DNA from: Macrostomum hystrix | Lineage: Eukaryota; Platyhelminthes; Macrostomidae | Length of the DNA stretch: 64,000 nucleotides | Assembly (NCBI GenBank): GCA_950097015.1 | Contig: CATNEN010000001.1 | Coordinates: 11,492,001-11,556,000 of the forward strand | Direction of reading: 5' to 3' | Shown here: positions 40,401 to 51,505 of the stretch, in pieces | How the letters are laid out: the number at the start of each line of letters is the position of its first letter | Position numbering within the stretch: position 1 is the stretch's first letter | Program-made: the position numbers and the translations under genes | The notes under the pieces: generated by a model | What the model was told of the DNA's origin: nothing | Seen by the model: the letters and a program-made list of their open reading frames with translations, nothing else | Database searches by the model: none

Positions 40401-40710
40401 GTTGTAGCCTAGTGGTTAGGGCGTCGGACTCACGACTTGAAGGTCGGGGGTTCGATTCCCGACTCCCCTGAACAATTTGTGTCCTTTAGCAAGACACTTA
40501 ACTCTGCATTGTTTCAGTTCACCCAGCTGTTAAATGGGTACCAGCATCAGCTGGGATAATTGAAGGTGGGTGTGGCGTCCCCCCAGTCGATGGACTGAAC
40601 AGCAGTACGCAGCCTTCAGATGCGCCGCGCATTAGCTGCGGCTGTGCTGTCGGCTGCACATCTGACCCAATTCGGGCAGGTGTAATCAATTATTACAATT
40701 ATTATTTAAG
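40401..40710 (+). mobile_element. SINE family A, full-length
   Basis: Head GTTGTAGCCTAGTGGTTAGG, B box GGTTCGATTCC, core GTCCTTTAGCAAGACACTTA, body with GTTAAATGGGTACC and GGCGTCCCCCC, and tail GGGCAGGTGTAATCAATTAT. AAGCAGTAAAA occurs at 40381-40391 and 40708-40718, a likely target-site duplication with a short 5' extension. Confidence 0.92.
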
Positions 40711-40719
40711 CAGTAAAAA

Positions 40720-41695
40720 TAAACTGGAGTAACATTTCTTTATTTACAAACAGATATTTGAACGCATGCGCAAATTGCTCTACTTATTATGTCATGATTA
40801 GCCATAATGGTGTGTGCTATTAGATTAAGAAAAAACTCCCGTTTTTAAGCTGCAGCTGAGTGGTTAGACAAGACAAGACAGACAAGACTTCTCTAATCCT
40901 GGCTAAAATGGGTGTCAATTCTAATCTATAAAGATCAAAACGGATGCCGCCGTTTTTAGTTGGTCATTTTTAATTATAGCTGACTAAGCTATGCGCCAGT
41001 GAGCGCTAAGATCAAAGGATACCGCCGCTGCTTATCAAAACTCAATACGCCAGGTGCCAATAAGGATGCTGGCCTCTTAAACTTGCATTGTCGGCAAAGA
41101 TCAAAGCATTGAGCAAAGAAAAAAAACAGGTGCAAAGATAAACCTAGCCACACAATCGGAAGAATTTCAGCGCAATTAGCATTTTAAAAAATTAATCAAA
41201 AAAGGGAGACAAAAAAACAAAAAAGTAAGAAAATATTTGCCTTTGCGAATGAGGATAAAACAAAAGAACAGATTGGCATCGAGAGATGATAAATTAATCA
41301 CCGACAAAATGAGCACACAAAATTAAAAAAGAACAATACGAAAAATATAGTTTCTGGTCACCACCGAAAAAATTGAAAACAAAAATAAGCACTTAAACAG
41401 GCACGGACAGGTACCACATTACACGCATATTTACCTATAAATAGTTTCAACTTATATATATTTCGTCCAACACAAGCCTTTTCGATTCTATATTGTGAAA
41501 GCGTTATTTATAAACATTTATATGGAAGAGATCAAACAAAAGAATGCACGAGTTCAGATACTAAAATATTTGTTGAAAAGTTTCTCTTTATTTAATGACG
41601 AAATAATTGGCAACTATTACAATTATGCTGAACTGCAATTTTTTCCACGATTTGCTCGTTTGCTAACCATTGTTTATTGGCATTATATAAGATAA
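40720..41695. other. AT-rich intergenic DNA
   Basis: Purine-rich on the plus strand at 41150-41400. A 66-codon frame at 41495-41695 has no recognisable family and is probably chance. Confidence 0.5.
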
Positions 41696-41704
41696 GACCA
41701 CAGG

Positions 41705-42056
41705 AACTACCTGTTAGACAACTGCAGCTACCTGTTAGACAACTGCAGCTACCTGTTAGACAACTGCAGCTACCTGTTTGATAATTGCAGCTACCTGTTT
41801 GATAATTGCAGCTACCTGTTTGATAATTGCAGCTACCTGTTTAATAATTGCAGCTATCTGTTTGATAATTGCAGCTACCAGTTTAATAATTGCAGCTACC
41901 TGTTTAATAATTGCAGCTATCTGTTTGATAATTACAGCTACCTTTTTGATAATTGCAGCTACCTGTTAGACACCTGCAGCTATCTGTTAGAAACCTGCAG
42001 CTACCTGTTAGACACCTGCAGCTACCTGTTAGACACCTGCAGCTACCTGTTAGGAT
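41705..42056. repeat. Second block of the GCAGCTACCTG 21-bp minisatellite
   Basis: The same unit as at 38925-39940 in about 17 copies, with its own ACCTGTTTGATAATTGCAGC variants in the middle. It is separated from the main block by about 1.8 kb containing a SINE. Confidence 0.93.
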
Positions 42057-43060
42057 GCTATAGACACAAGCTTTTAAAAGAAAATTTTGCTACAAACTCA
42101 GCAATAAATGAAATTTCGTCTTTTCTAAGAACCAGTCTACGGAAAAAAGTGAATATTAATTTAGGAACAGGTAGAAAAATGAAAAGATTTATTAAATTTA
42201 AAGTGACGTAACTGCCTGCAGTGCAAGTGACAGCTTTCATTTGAAGCGATATGAATTTTTTCGCTAACCGGGAGAATGACAATGACAACAAATGTAAAAC
42301 TGGAGTACAATTGAAAAAATATCGTAATTTAAAATGATTGATTCGAAAAATGTATTTACAACTTGTGTGTGTAAATGAGTGTAAAATGAGTGCCGGGGCA
42401 CAACGGATGCACTTTAGCAGATGTACAATCGGAATAACGTGTGTGATAAATAGATATATTATACTAATACAATGTTTGCGGCGTTGGACCCGACAGTTTT
42501 TATGTTTCAGGTTTGTTTAAGCTAGTAAGTAACGACTATACCTTGAAATACGATAATTTTACCGTTAAAAACGTTTTAACGTTAAAGTTTTAACGCTACT
42601 TTCATAGCTGGCTAGCAACGTAACTTTTTTCACTTGCTGAAACTTTCGTGCCAGGTAAATCGGTACATCGTTAATTATTTCAGAATGCAGTCTAGTTTCC
42701 GACGCCACACGTGTTCAGTATAGCTGAATAAATTATTTTATTAACAAAAAATTGATTCAATGGATGGAAGGTTCGATTATTAGCGATCAAAAATGAGACG
42801 CTCAGCTCGGAATAATTTGAAAACGTTTGCGGTAACCAGGCGAAAAACATTTAAACTTTAAAATTTAAATAAAAACAAATCAAAGTAATATAGAAAATTT
42901 TCGTGTCAATATAAAGTTGCCAATTAACGAATAATCTAATTTATCATGCCAGTAAGATGCAAGGTTAACGATCTTTTCCAAATACGTTTCATTTTAATCG
43001 GTTTATGTTAGACATTCGCACTCTAAAAGTCGCATTCTTTACACTAGTAATTTATGTAAC

Positions 43061-43066
43061 TTTATT
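43061..43066 (-). terminator. Candidate MEN1 polyadenylation signal
   Basis: AATAAA on the minus strand, 211 nt beyond the MEN1 stop codon. Supported by position and motif only. Confidence 0.35.
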
Positions 43067-43084
43067 AAACTTCGTTACTTCTTG

Positions 43085-43270
43085 TAAACTACGAGCGTAA
43101 GGAACGTAAAACTGGGTACATTTAGTTACTTTCGAGAATTTCGTTACTTTTATAAAATGCGTTAATTCCTTGAATTTCGTTACTTTTGTGACTTTCGTTA
43201 GTTTTGAAAAATTCGTTACTTTTGTGAATTCTGTTACAATGAAACAGAATAACTTTGATTTCGTTACTTT
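43085..43270. repeat. Degenerate TTCGTTACTTTTGTGAA repeat
   Basis: About eight loose copies of an 18 to 22-bp unit around TTCGTTACTTTT, directly downstream of the MEN1 stop (minus strand), probably in its 3' UTR. Confidence 0.7.
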
Positions 43271-43276
43271 TAAGGC

Positions 43277-46200
43277 TTAAACGCAGTAATCCGAGCCAGA
43301 TCTGAACCGCAGTCGCTTAGCCCTGGCTGACTCGCCACTACTTGCCGAACCAGCCGAAGCTGATGACTGCTGCTGCTGCTGCTGATGCCGTTTAAACTGC
43401 ACCTGGCTCTGTGCAGTCAGCTGTAATTTAATAGCCGCCCCATTCAGCCTGGCCTGGCAGAACAGCGCAGCAATGCCGCTCATCTTTCGGCTGCGCAGAC
43501 TGACGGGAACAGTCTCGGAGGCAGTGGATGATGCGGTCGAATAAGTCGAATGCGCCGGAGAATTCGATGCCGGACAGTCGACCAAGAACACGGTGGAACT
43601 TAATCCCAGCAGGTAGTGGGGATTCAACAGGGCACTCGCGCAGCCCTTGGCTACGGTTCGCAGGCTGACGGGATCGTCATCGTTGACGGCGCCTCCTTCG
43701 TGACTGCTGCAACCGTCGCTGCTCAACTGGTCGTCATTCTTGTCGGCTGCGAAGCAGCAAGCCACTCGCAAGCGTTGCCTAGCAACTGAATTGAAGCGAA
43801 GCAGACAGTTCACAATGCGATCAGCCCAGCCGACGTGCAGCACGGGCGTGTTGCTGTCCTGCTCCCACAGGCAGATGGCATCGTAAAAGTGCAACAGAGC
43901 TGCTAGGCTGTGCGCGTCCGATGAGACAGACTCGCCGGCTGACCGAAGCAGGTGAGGAATTAGTTCGTTAGACACCTGGGTGAGAGGGGTGATTAGATTA
44001 TCTTTATATACATAAATTAGCTCCGTAGATAGAGAACTATAAAAACAACTAACCCCACAAAAAAGCAATCGAGAGCCTAAGAATCAACCTTAAAAGCAGG
44101 GAGCCTAAAACTAAACCATGAAGAAAATGCAGTCGAGATCCTCGAACTACTGCATAAATAAAAAAAATTAAGAACCTAAAACCCCCCCCCCAGTAAACAA
44201 AATGCAGCCCAGAGCCTCAAACTACTCTATACAAAAAATGCAGTAGAGAGCCTCAAACTCCCCACATAAACAAAATACAGTAGAGAGCCTCAAACTACTC
44301 TATACAAAAAATGCAGTAGAGAGCCTCAAACTCCCCCCATAAACAAAATGCAGTCCAGAGCCTCAAACTACTCTATACACAAAATGCAGTAGAGAGCCTC
44401 AAACTCCCCACATAAACAAAATACAGTAGAGAGCCTCAAACTACTCTATACAAAAAATGCAGTAGAGAGCCTCAAACTCCCCCCATAAACAAAATGCAGT
44501 CCAGAGCCTCAAACTACTCTATACACAAAATGCAGTAGAGAGCCTCAAACTCCCCACATAAACAAAATGCAGTAGAGAGCCTCAAACTACTCTATACACA
44601 AAATTCAGTAGAGAGCCTCAAACTCCCCCCATAAACAAAATGCAGTTCAGAGCCTCAAACTACTCTATACACAAAATGCAGTAGAGAGCCTCAAACTCCC
44701 CACATAAACAAAATGCAGTAGAGAGCCTCAAACTACTCCATAGACAAAATGCAGTAGAGAGCCTTAAACTAATAGACACACAAAGTGCAGTGGAGAGCCT
44801 CGAAGCATGCCTTAAGTTACAGTTGAGAGCCTCAAATTATAATAGAGAGAAAGAAAGAGGCTAAACACGCTAGCATTAATTGACAAACCTCGAACAGTTC
44901 CTTGTAGATCTCAGCGTCCTCTCGGCTATAGCTGTATTGTGCGACTGTTCGGGCGGCCAGGCACCAATAGCGCAGAGCAGGTCGGCACCGATTCCGCCTA
45001 TAGAAATAGCCACCCAGAGCCAAATATGGATAGACGTGGCTATTATTATAATAGACTAGATTGGCTCTGATTGCCTCATTGTACAATGCGACCGCTGCTT
45101 CGTCTCGAGAACCGCCGGCAATATCGCCATATTGATTATAATCAATGTAACCAGCGTCGACATTGTCGTCATTTAGACGATCCCGACGCCGCGGTGTGGG
45201 CGACGCGGCCTCCAAATCGGCCAGGTTAATTAACGCCAACGGATAGCATTTTAGATGACCGAAATCGTATAGCTGCCACAGCAGGCGTTGCTTCAATGTG
45301 GCAAGGGGCCTGGCGAAAATCAAAGTGGATTAGAAAGGTCATTGCCCTACCGATTCATTCTGGAAGGTCATTAACCTACCGATTCATTCTGGAAGGTCAT
45401 TAACCTACCGATTTCATTCTGGAAGGTCATTAACCTACCGATTCATTCTGGAAGGTCATTAACCTACCGATTCATTCTGGAAGGTCATTAACCTACCGAT
45501 TCATTCTGGAAGGTCATTAACCTACCGATATCATTCTGGAAGGTCATTAACCTACCGATTCATTCTGGAAGGTCATTAACCTACCGATTCATTCTGGAAG
45601 GTCATTAAACTACCGATATCATTCTGGAAGGTCATTAACCTACCGATTCATTCTGGAAGGTCATTAACCTACCGATTCATTCTGGAAGGTCATTAACCTA
45701 CCGATTCATTCTGGAAGGTCATTAACCTACCGATTCATTCTGGAAGGTCATTAACCTACCGATTCATTCTGGAAGGTCATTAACCTACCGATTCATTCTG
45801 GAAGGTCATTAACCTACCGATATCATTCTGGAAGGTCATTAACCTACCGATATCATTCTGGAAGGTCATTAACCTACCGATATCATTCTGGAAGGTCAAT
45901 AACCTACCGATTTTATTCTGGAAGGTCATTAACCTACCGATATCATTCTGGAAGGTCATTAACCTACCGATTTCATTCTGGAAGGTCATTAACCTACCGA
46001 TTTCATTCTGGAAGGTCATTAACCTACCGATATCATTCTGGAAGGTCAATAACCTACCGATTCATTCTGGAAGGTCATTAACCTACCGATTCATTCTGGA
46101 AGGTCATTAACCTACCGATTCATTCTGGAAGGTCATTAAACTACCGATATCATTCTGGAAGGTCATTAACCTACCGATATCATTCTGGAAGGTCATTAAC

Positions 46201-49200
46201 CTACCGATTCATTTTGGAAGGTCATTAACCTACCGATTTCATTCTGGAAGGTCATTAACCTACCGATTTTATTCATGTGTGTGTTCACACAGTGCGTTCT
46301 AGTTGCTAATTGGCCTTGTTATTGCGTTATGATTGGTTATTACACATAGGGGCAGGTGTAATCAATTATTATTATCAATTATTCTACAAAGACTAATATT
46401 AATATTAAAATGCGACAAAAGCTTACTTTGACTGCAGCTGATGATGAAGCTGATGATGCTGCTGATGAGTCTGATGTTCAGCAGTTGCCGCGGCAGTTAA
46501 TCCAGTCATTCGCGGACTAATTGACGTTACCATAGCAACCATAGTTAACCAGTGCGTCTCGCAGACAACAGGATTGCCATTCAAATATAGCCAGGAGTTG
46601 CTAGTGCCGTGTACCGAGGCGCCCCCGCTACCGCCGACACCAGAAGCCGTCTCGGACGTCAGTACAGACTGACCGCGCAGTGACTGCAAGCCTCTACCAG
46701 CCCAACTGATCTCAGCGCTGTGCTCCAGCTGATCGCCGAACACTAGCCAGGCGTGATCCTCGCTAAGTGCCAATCGCACAGTTGGCACATCCAGTAACTG
46801 ACAAGCCGCTACAACAGCCAGGCAGACTCCGAATGTGTCCAACTTTGGCGGGTGATGCGGGCCGCTGTTAACCAGACTGTACAGCGACTGGCAGTGAGTG
46901 AGCTCGGCTAGGCCTACACTGTGTCTCAGCCTGTACCAGATTAGGTCGGCAATCTGGACGATAACGTGGCGCAGTAATTCGGCGAACCAGGCACAGCCCG
47001 GCAGCTGCAGAATGCGCAGATCTACGCTAGACCAGTCAAGCTTTTTCAGGCGAGCAGACAATGCGGCTGAGTCTGTGTTATTGTTGCTGCTGTTGCTGAG
47101 TAGAACCAGCTCCTAGGATGACAGAGGACAAGCCGCTCAACTCGAGACAGAACTCCCTCCTCAAGCATCACAGAATCACAGAACATCGGCATCGTCGAGA
47201 TATTCAACGATTTTCGTCGGGGTTTGGTTTGGCAAAAACCAAAAATAGGCAAAAATTAGCTGCTCACAAAATGGTATTTTGTATTTTGTCTTGCATAAAT
47301 GTTAAGTATAGAATAATACCCCCCCTGATTTCGTTCCTAGGCCATAGACAACGATGTCAGGGGGGTATTATAGTATAGCTTTTGCCATTCAATCTCAGTG
47401 TTTTGTCATTCATACTCAGCCCCCATAGAATTAATCCAGCCAGTTGGCGCGGTTTGGCCCATAAACTATCGCTCTTTGCCATTCAATCTCGGGTTTTGTT
47501 ATTCAAACTCAGGCTTTATAAGCTCGGTCTCTCAAACGCAGTCCTCCAAAAGACAGCTAAATTACAAATTTATTCCATTGCATTTGCTTACATGGCCCAA
47601 CTTACATGGGCCATGTGCTTACATGGAGCGCCTGGGCCACGTTGCACTGGACACCCTGACGCCTCTGAAGGCAGCAAACTGGGAGATTGCCTGCAGCCGA
47701 CTGTATCCACGGTGCATTATGCAAATTCCTTTTCTCTGAGTCATTGTTCTGATCCAAGACATTAACAATTCCGCTCAAATCCGTATTTTCCTCACTATGA
47801 TGCTATAAGAGGTGTTTGACTTGTAATGTGTATGAACTGCATTATGTTTAACAAGTTTAACAGGTCTGTTTTTCGGTCCTGTGTTACATGAGCCGAGCTG
47901 AGGAATAATAACCTGTTCATTCCTTATCCACATTCCTTCTCCACATTAAAGCCTGAGTTTGAATGACAAAACCCGAGATTGAATGGCACGGAGCGATAGT
48001 CTATGGGCCAAACGGCGCCAACTGGCTGTATTAATTCTATGGGGGCTGAGTATGACTGACAAAACACTGAGATTGAATGGCAAAAGCTATACTAAAACTG
48101 TTTACAGCAACTGTGACCATAGACTATAGGCCGAATGAATAAATTGAGCAATTGCTCATGAGTAAATGTTCCTACTCTGAGTTTGAGCAACCGCTCACTT
48201 TTCGTATGAATAATGATTTATCTCAAACTTCGAGCAAGTTCCCAGCCACCCGAGCAGTTGCTCGGCGAATTTGTACCATAGACAAAATGGTGATCAAAAT
48301 CACTTCCCTCTTCTTTGCTGTTTAATGGAACGAACGAGGCTCGCCTCGCAAGCAAGATTTGCTACGTGGTATAAAAAAATGTCGACTAAAGACGAATACG
48401 ATGATATTTTCGTTCGCTATGCTAACAGAGCAGTAGGAAAGTATGATGCTGAATAGGCGCTGAGCACGCTGCCGACTTGACTCAAGAAAACGCGAGCAAA
48501 TGCTTCAGACATTTGTCTATGGCCAGAGTTTATTCTTGCTGACGCGAGTCTCTACTCAGTCACAGAGCAATTGCTCGAGGGGTGAACACTAACTCTTGAG
48601 ACAATCATGTTGAGCATTTGCTCAGCAGCAAGCACTCACTTTATTCCTTCTGAATTGAGAATCTCGTAGACTGAGCAATTGCTCACTTTATTCATACGGC
48701 CTAATATGTTTAATCGGCCTAGGCCGTTAAATGACTGGCTTAGGCCAGTTAAATAATAAATACATAGAATTAGTAGCCAATAGGCCGTGCCAAGCTGGGG
48801 ATTAAATGTATTTTGTATTGATTATATTGATAATTTATACAATTTTAACCAACATGGGCTCGTCAAATAGGTTTATACAGATCAGCTTATGTGTCCTTGT
48901 CACCAGGATCTTCGACAAGAATCTCGAAGATGCTGGCACGGATGGCTTTGAAAGTTAGTTCATCGGCGGAAAATTTAGATCCAAATTGTGGACTATAACG
49001 AAAATCGGTCATTCGGTTTGGTGAAGTATGCAGTATATTTGAAATACCTCCATCCCTGCTCTTTCCCCAGGGGAGAAAATGGCGTTCTCTCTCTACTGTT
49101 AAAGATTGTGGCAGCAAATTTGAAATCTCACCTGTTCAATCCTAGTCCTGTGCTTGGTCAGGTCGAATCGCATATTAAACACATAGACAGTGAAGGAGTC

Positions 49201-49494
49201 GGACAGTCGATCCAGTTGAGCCAAGTCCAGCTCGGAAAAGTACACGTCAGAGTTCGCTTCGTCAGTAGATTCGGTTGCTGGCAAACCGGATGTGAGTCGA
49301 TGCTCAATGTCGCCAAACATGATTGACAGCTGTGCAAGGCAGGGCTCTGTCTCGCGCCTGAGTATACAATCAATCAGGGCCAGGACATCGTCGACTGAAG
49401 CCAGGCGCTGAGGCAGACGATAGCGTTTGAGCAGGTTGAGAAAACTGCAACTCACAATACCAGCGCCAAGCAGACTCGAAGATGATGTGGACAT
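43277..49494 (-). CDS. MEN1: Menin (4 exons, 722 aa)
   Basis: Exons on the minus strand: 49494-49132, 47112-46427, 45309-44889, 43975-43277; phases agree and the total is 722 codons plus TAA. Menin is a nuclear scaffold linking MLL/KMT2 methyltransferases, JunD and LEDGF. Matching blocks in order: K-L-D-T-F-G-V-C-L-A-V-V-A-A-C-Q, L-A-L-S-E-D-H-A-W-L-V-F-G, L-L-W-Q-L-Y-D-F-G-H-L, L-A-L-I-N-L-A-D-L-E, E-I-Y-K-E-L-F-E-V, T-P-V-L-H-V-G-W-A-D and near the end A-I-K-L-Q-L-T-A-Q-S-Q-V-Q. The start is the first ATG in the exon and gives an N-terminal extension before L-A-S-V-D-D-V. The protein is longer than human menin (about 610 aa) because of H/Q-rich and D/N-rich insertions and a Q run before the basic C-terminus. 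The exon 3 donor is GTTTGT. Confidence 0.9.
44105..44800. repeat. MEN1 intron 3 array with higher-order structure
   Basis: Basic units of about 33-36 bp contain GCAGTAGAGAGCCTCAAACT. They alternate CTCTATACAAAAAATG with CCCCCATAAACAAAATG endings, so the real period is about two to four basic units. Confidence 0.92.
45340..46270. repeat. MEN1 intron 2 minisatellite, 28-30-bp unit, about 32 copies
   Basis: The unit is TCTGGAAGGTCATTAACCTA plus CCGATTCAT, with CGATATCAT and CGATTTCAT variants. It fills most of intron 45310-46426. Confidence 0.95.
46345..46384 (+). mobile_element. SINE family A tail fragment
   Basis: GGGGCAGGTGTAATCAATTA followed by TTATTATCAATTATT is the 3' tail of family A. 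The preceding bases do not match. Confidence 0.5.
47312..47371. mobile_element. 60-bp near-palindromic MITE with AGTATAG duplication
   Basis: AATAATACCCCCCCTGA and TCAGGGGGGTATTAT are inverted termini around a short centre. AGTATAG occurs immediately on both sides (47305-47311 and 47372-47378). The right copy is the outer end of the larger foldback element at 47372-48094. Confidence 0.75.
47372..48094. mobile_element. Foldback DNA element with about 147-bp terminal inverted repeats, MEN1 intron 1
   Basis: The arms 47372-47518 and 47947-48094 are inverted with roughly 95% identity. Each arm carries the motif GCCATTCAATCTC twice. The 430-bp centre shows no transposase. Confidence 0.85.
48127..48704. 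mobile_element. TIR element with repeated GAGCAATTGCTC palindromes, MEN1 intron 1
   Basis: Terminal inverted repeats 48127-48158 and 48673-48704 match at 30 of 32 bases (TAGGCCGAATGAATAAA outer end). Inside and at both ends sit at least six perfect or near copies of TGAGCAATTGCTCA. A 61-codon frame at 48271-48456 has no known family. Confidence 0.75.
48890..49075. mobile_element. Foldback-family relative near the MEN1 exon 1 donor
   Basis: TTTGAAAGTTAGTTCATCGG, GGCGGAAAATTTAGATCCAA and ACGAAAATCGGTCATTCGGT match the family at 19250 and 30100. Confidence 0.65.
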
Positions 49495-49529
49495 TGCAGA
49501 CTGCTGCAGTGGGATGAAGAGCAACGAGT

Positions 49530-50250
49530 TATCCTTTGTCTATTCAATCATTTATCCTCTGTCTATTCCATCAGTTATCCACTATCTATTCAATCATTTA
49601 TCCTCTGTCTATTCCATCAGTTATCCACTATCTATTCCATCAGTTATCCACCATCTATTCCATCAGTTATCCACTATCTATTCCATCAGTTATCCACTAT
49701 CTATTCTATCAGTTATCCACTATCGATTCAATCATTTATCCTCTGTCTATTCCATCAGTTATCCACTATCTATTCAATCAGTTATCCTCTGTCTATTCCA
49801 TCAGTTATCCACTATCTATTCCATCAGTTATCCACTATCTATTCCATCAGTTATCCACCATCTATTCCATCAGTTATCCACTATCTATTCCATCAGTTAT
49901 CCACTATCTATTCCATCAGTTATCCACCATCTATTCCATCAGTTATCCACCATCTATTCCATCAGTTATCCACTATCTATTCCATCAGTTATCCACTATC
50001 TATTCCATCAGTTATCCACCATCTATTCCATCAGTTATCCATTATCTATTCCATCAGTTATCCACTATCTATTCCATCAGTTATCCACTATCTATTCCAT
50101 CAGTTATCCACTATCTATTCAATCAGTTATCCATTATCGATTCAATCAGTTATCCACTATCTATTCCATCAGTTATCCACTATCTATTCCATCAGTTATC
50201 CACTATCTATTCCATCAGTTATCCATTATCTATTCCATCAGTCATATCAG
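49530..50250. repeat. 23-bp minisatellite upstream of the MEN1 start, about 32 copies
   Basis: The unit is TTATCCACTATCTATTCCAT plus CAG with CCTCTGTC and CCATTATC variants. It begins about 35 bp from the MEN1 ATG, so it must lie in the 5' UTR or promoter. Confidence 0.94.
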
Positions 50251-50259
50251 TGATAAAGC

Positions 50260-50870
50260 TATACTCCTAAAGCTGTAAGTTGAGAGTAAGAAAAACATCA
50301 AATAAGACAACTGACAGGTGACAATCAAAGTCTATTTTTAGCGCTTTTACGATTTTTGTTTGTTTTGTAAACAATAAATTAAAAAAAGAATACGTTATTT
50401 ACTAACGAAACGAAAGAAACATATGAAGAACAGAAAATTTACGAACAAAAGTTGTTGCTGAGAAATGCAACTTAAAAAGGCGGTAAAACAAACTGGGACT
50501 AAATAAAAAAAACAGAACAAAAAGTAAAAAAGAACTCTATAAGCAATAAGAACACAAAGGATGAATGTAGATAGAAAATGCAGTATTGAAATTAGCACAA
50601 CTTGTAGTTAAGATTTGACAACATGGGCTGTGAAGTTTATTCATTTAATAAGTTTTTTTATACGAATCTTGTTTTTATAGCAGAGAAGAAAAATTAGGTA
50701 TTAATAATAATAAAAACACTATATTATAACGAAAATATAAATTTTTAGTTACAGAGGAATGCTAAATAACATTACAATATTGCTTTTATAACTAAAAAAC
50801 TAAAAAACTAAAGAGGAACTTAATTAATTAAAAAAAATTTAATTTCCATTAATTTAGTCCTCTTGCAGGT
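50260..50870. other. AT-rich spacer between MEN1 and CNOT6
   Basis: A-rich on the plus strand. No exon or SINE is seen. Confidence 0.5.
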
Positions 50871-50871
50871 T

Positions 50872-51300
50872 TGCAAATTTGCAACCAGACAGTCAAAGAT
50901 TGCAACCAGACAGTCAATAATTGCAACCAGACATTCAATAATTGCAACCAGACAGTCAAAGATTGCAACCAGACAGTCAAAGATTGCAACCAGACATTCA
51001 ATAATTGCAACCAGACAGTCAAATATTGCAATCGGATAGTCAATAATTGCAACCAGACAGTCAAAGATTGCAACCAGACAGTCAATAATTGCAACCAGAC
51101 AGTCAATAATTGCAACTAGACAGTCAAAGATTGCAACCAGATAGTCAATAATTGCAACTGGATAGTCAAAGATTGCAACCGGATAGTCAATAATTGCAAC
51201 TGGATAGTCAAAGATTGCAACCGGATAGTCAATAATTGCAACTGGATAGTCAAAGATTGCAACCGGATAGTCAAAGAATGCAACCAGAGAGTCCATTATT
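50872..51300. repeat. 21-bp minisatellite downstream of CNOT6, about 21 copies
   Basis: The unit is TTGCAACCAGACAGTCAAAG plus A with ATAATTGCAA and GGATAGTC variants. Confidence 0.94.
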
Positions 51301-51505
51301 GCAACTAACCTATGAAATATTGCAACCGGCTTATTAAAGACTGCAAAGTGGTAATAAGATATCTAATATACCTATTTAAAATATATATAAGTTACAAAAC
51401 GATGAGCTTAATGATACAATACTCAATGAAAGAAAGATTTTTGATTGTTTTCCAAAGAGACCAAACAGAAATACGGGGATGAGTCTGATATCATTTGGCT
51501 GATAA

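Noticed and set aside
40401-40475. Functional tRNA gene
   Set aside because: The tRNA-like head has A and B boxes but continues into a SINE body repeated elsewhere, and it does not fold into an intact acceptor stem by eye.
41495-41695. 66-codon frame as a small gene
   Set aside because: AT-rich, no similarity, no splice or promoter evidence.
48271-48456. 61-codon frame in the TIR element as a transposase remnant
   Set aside because: No DDE or DNA-binding pattern is visible and the frame is too short to judge.
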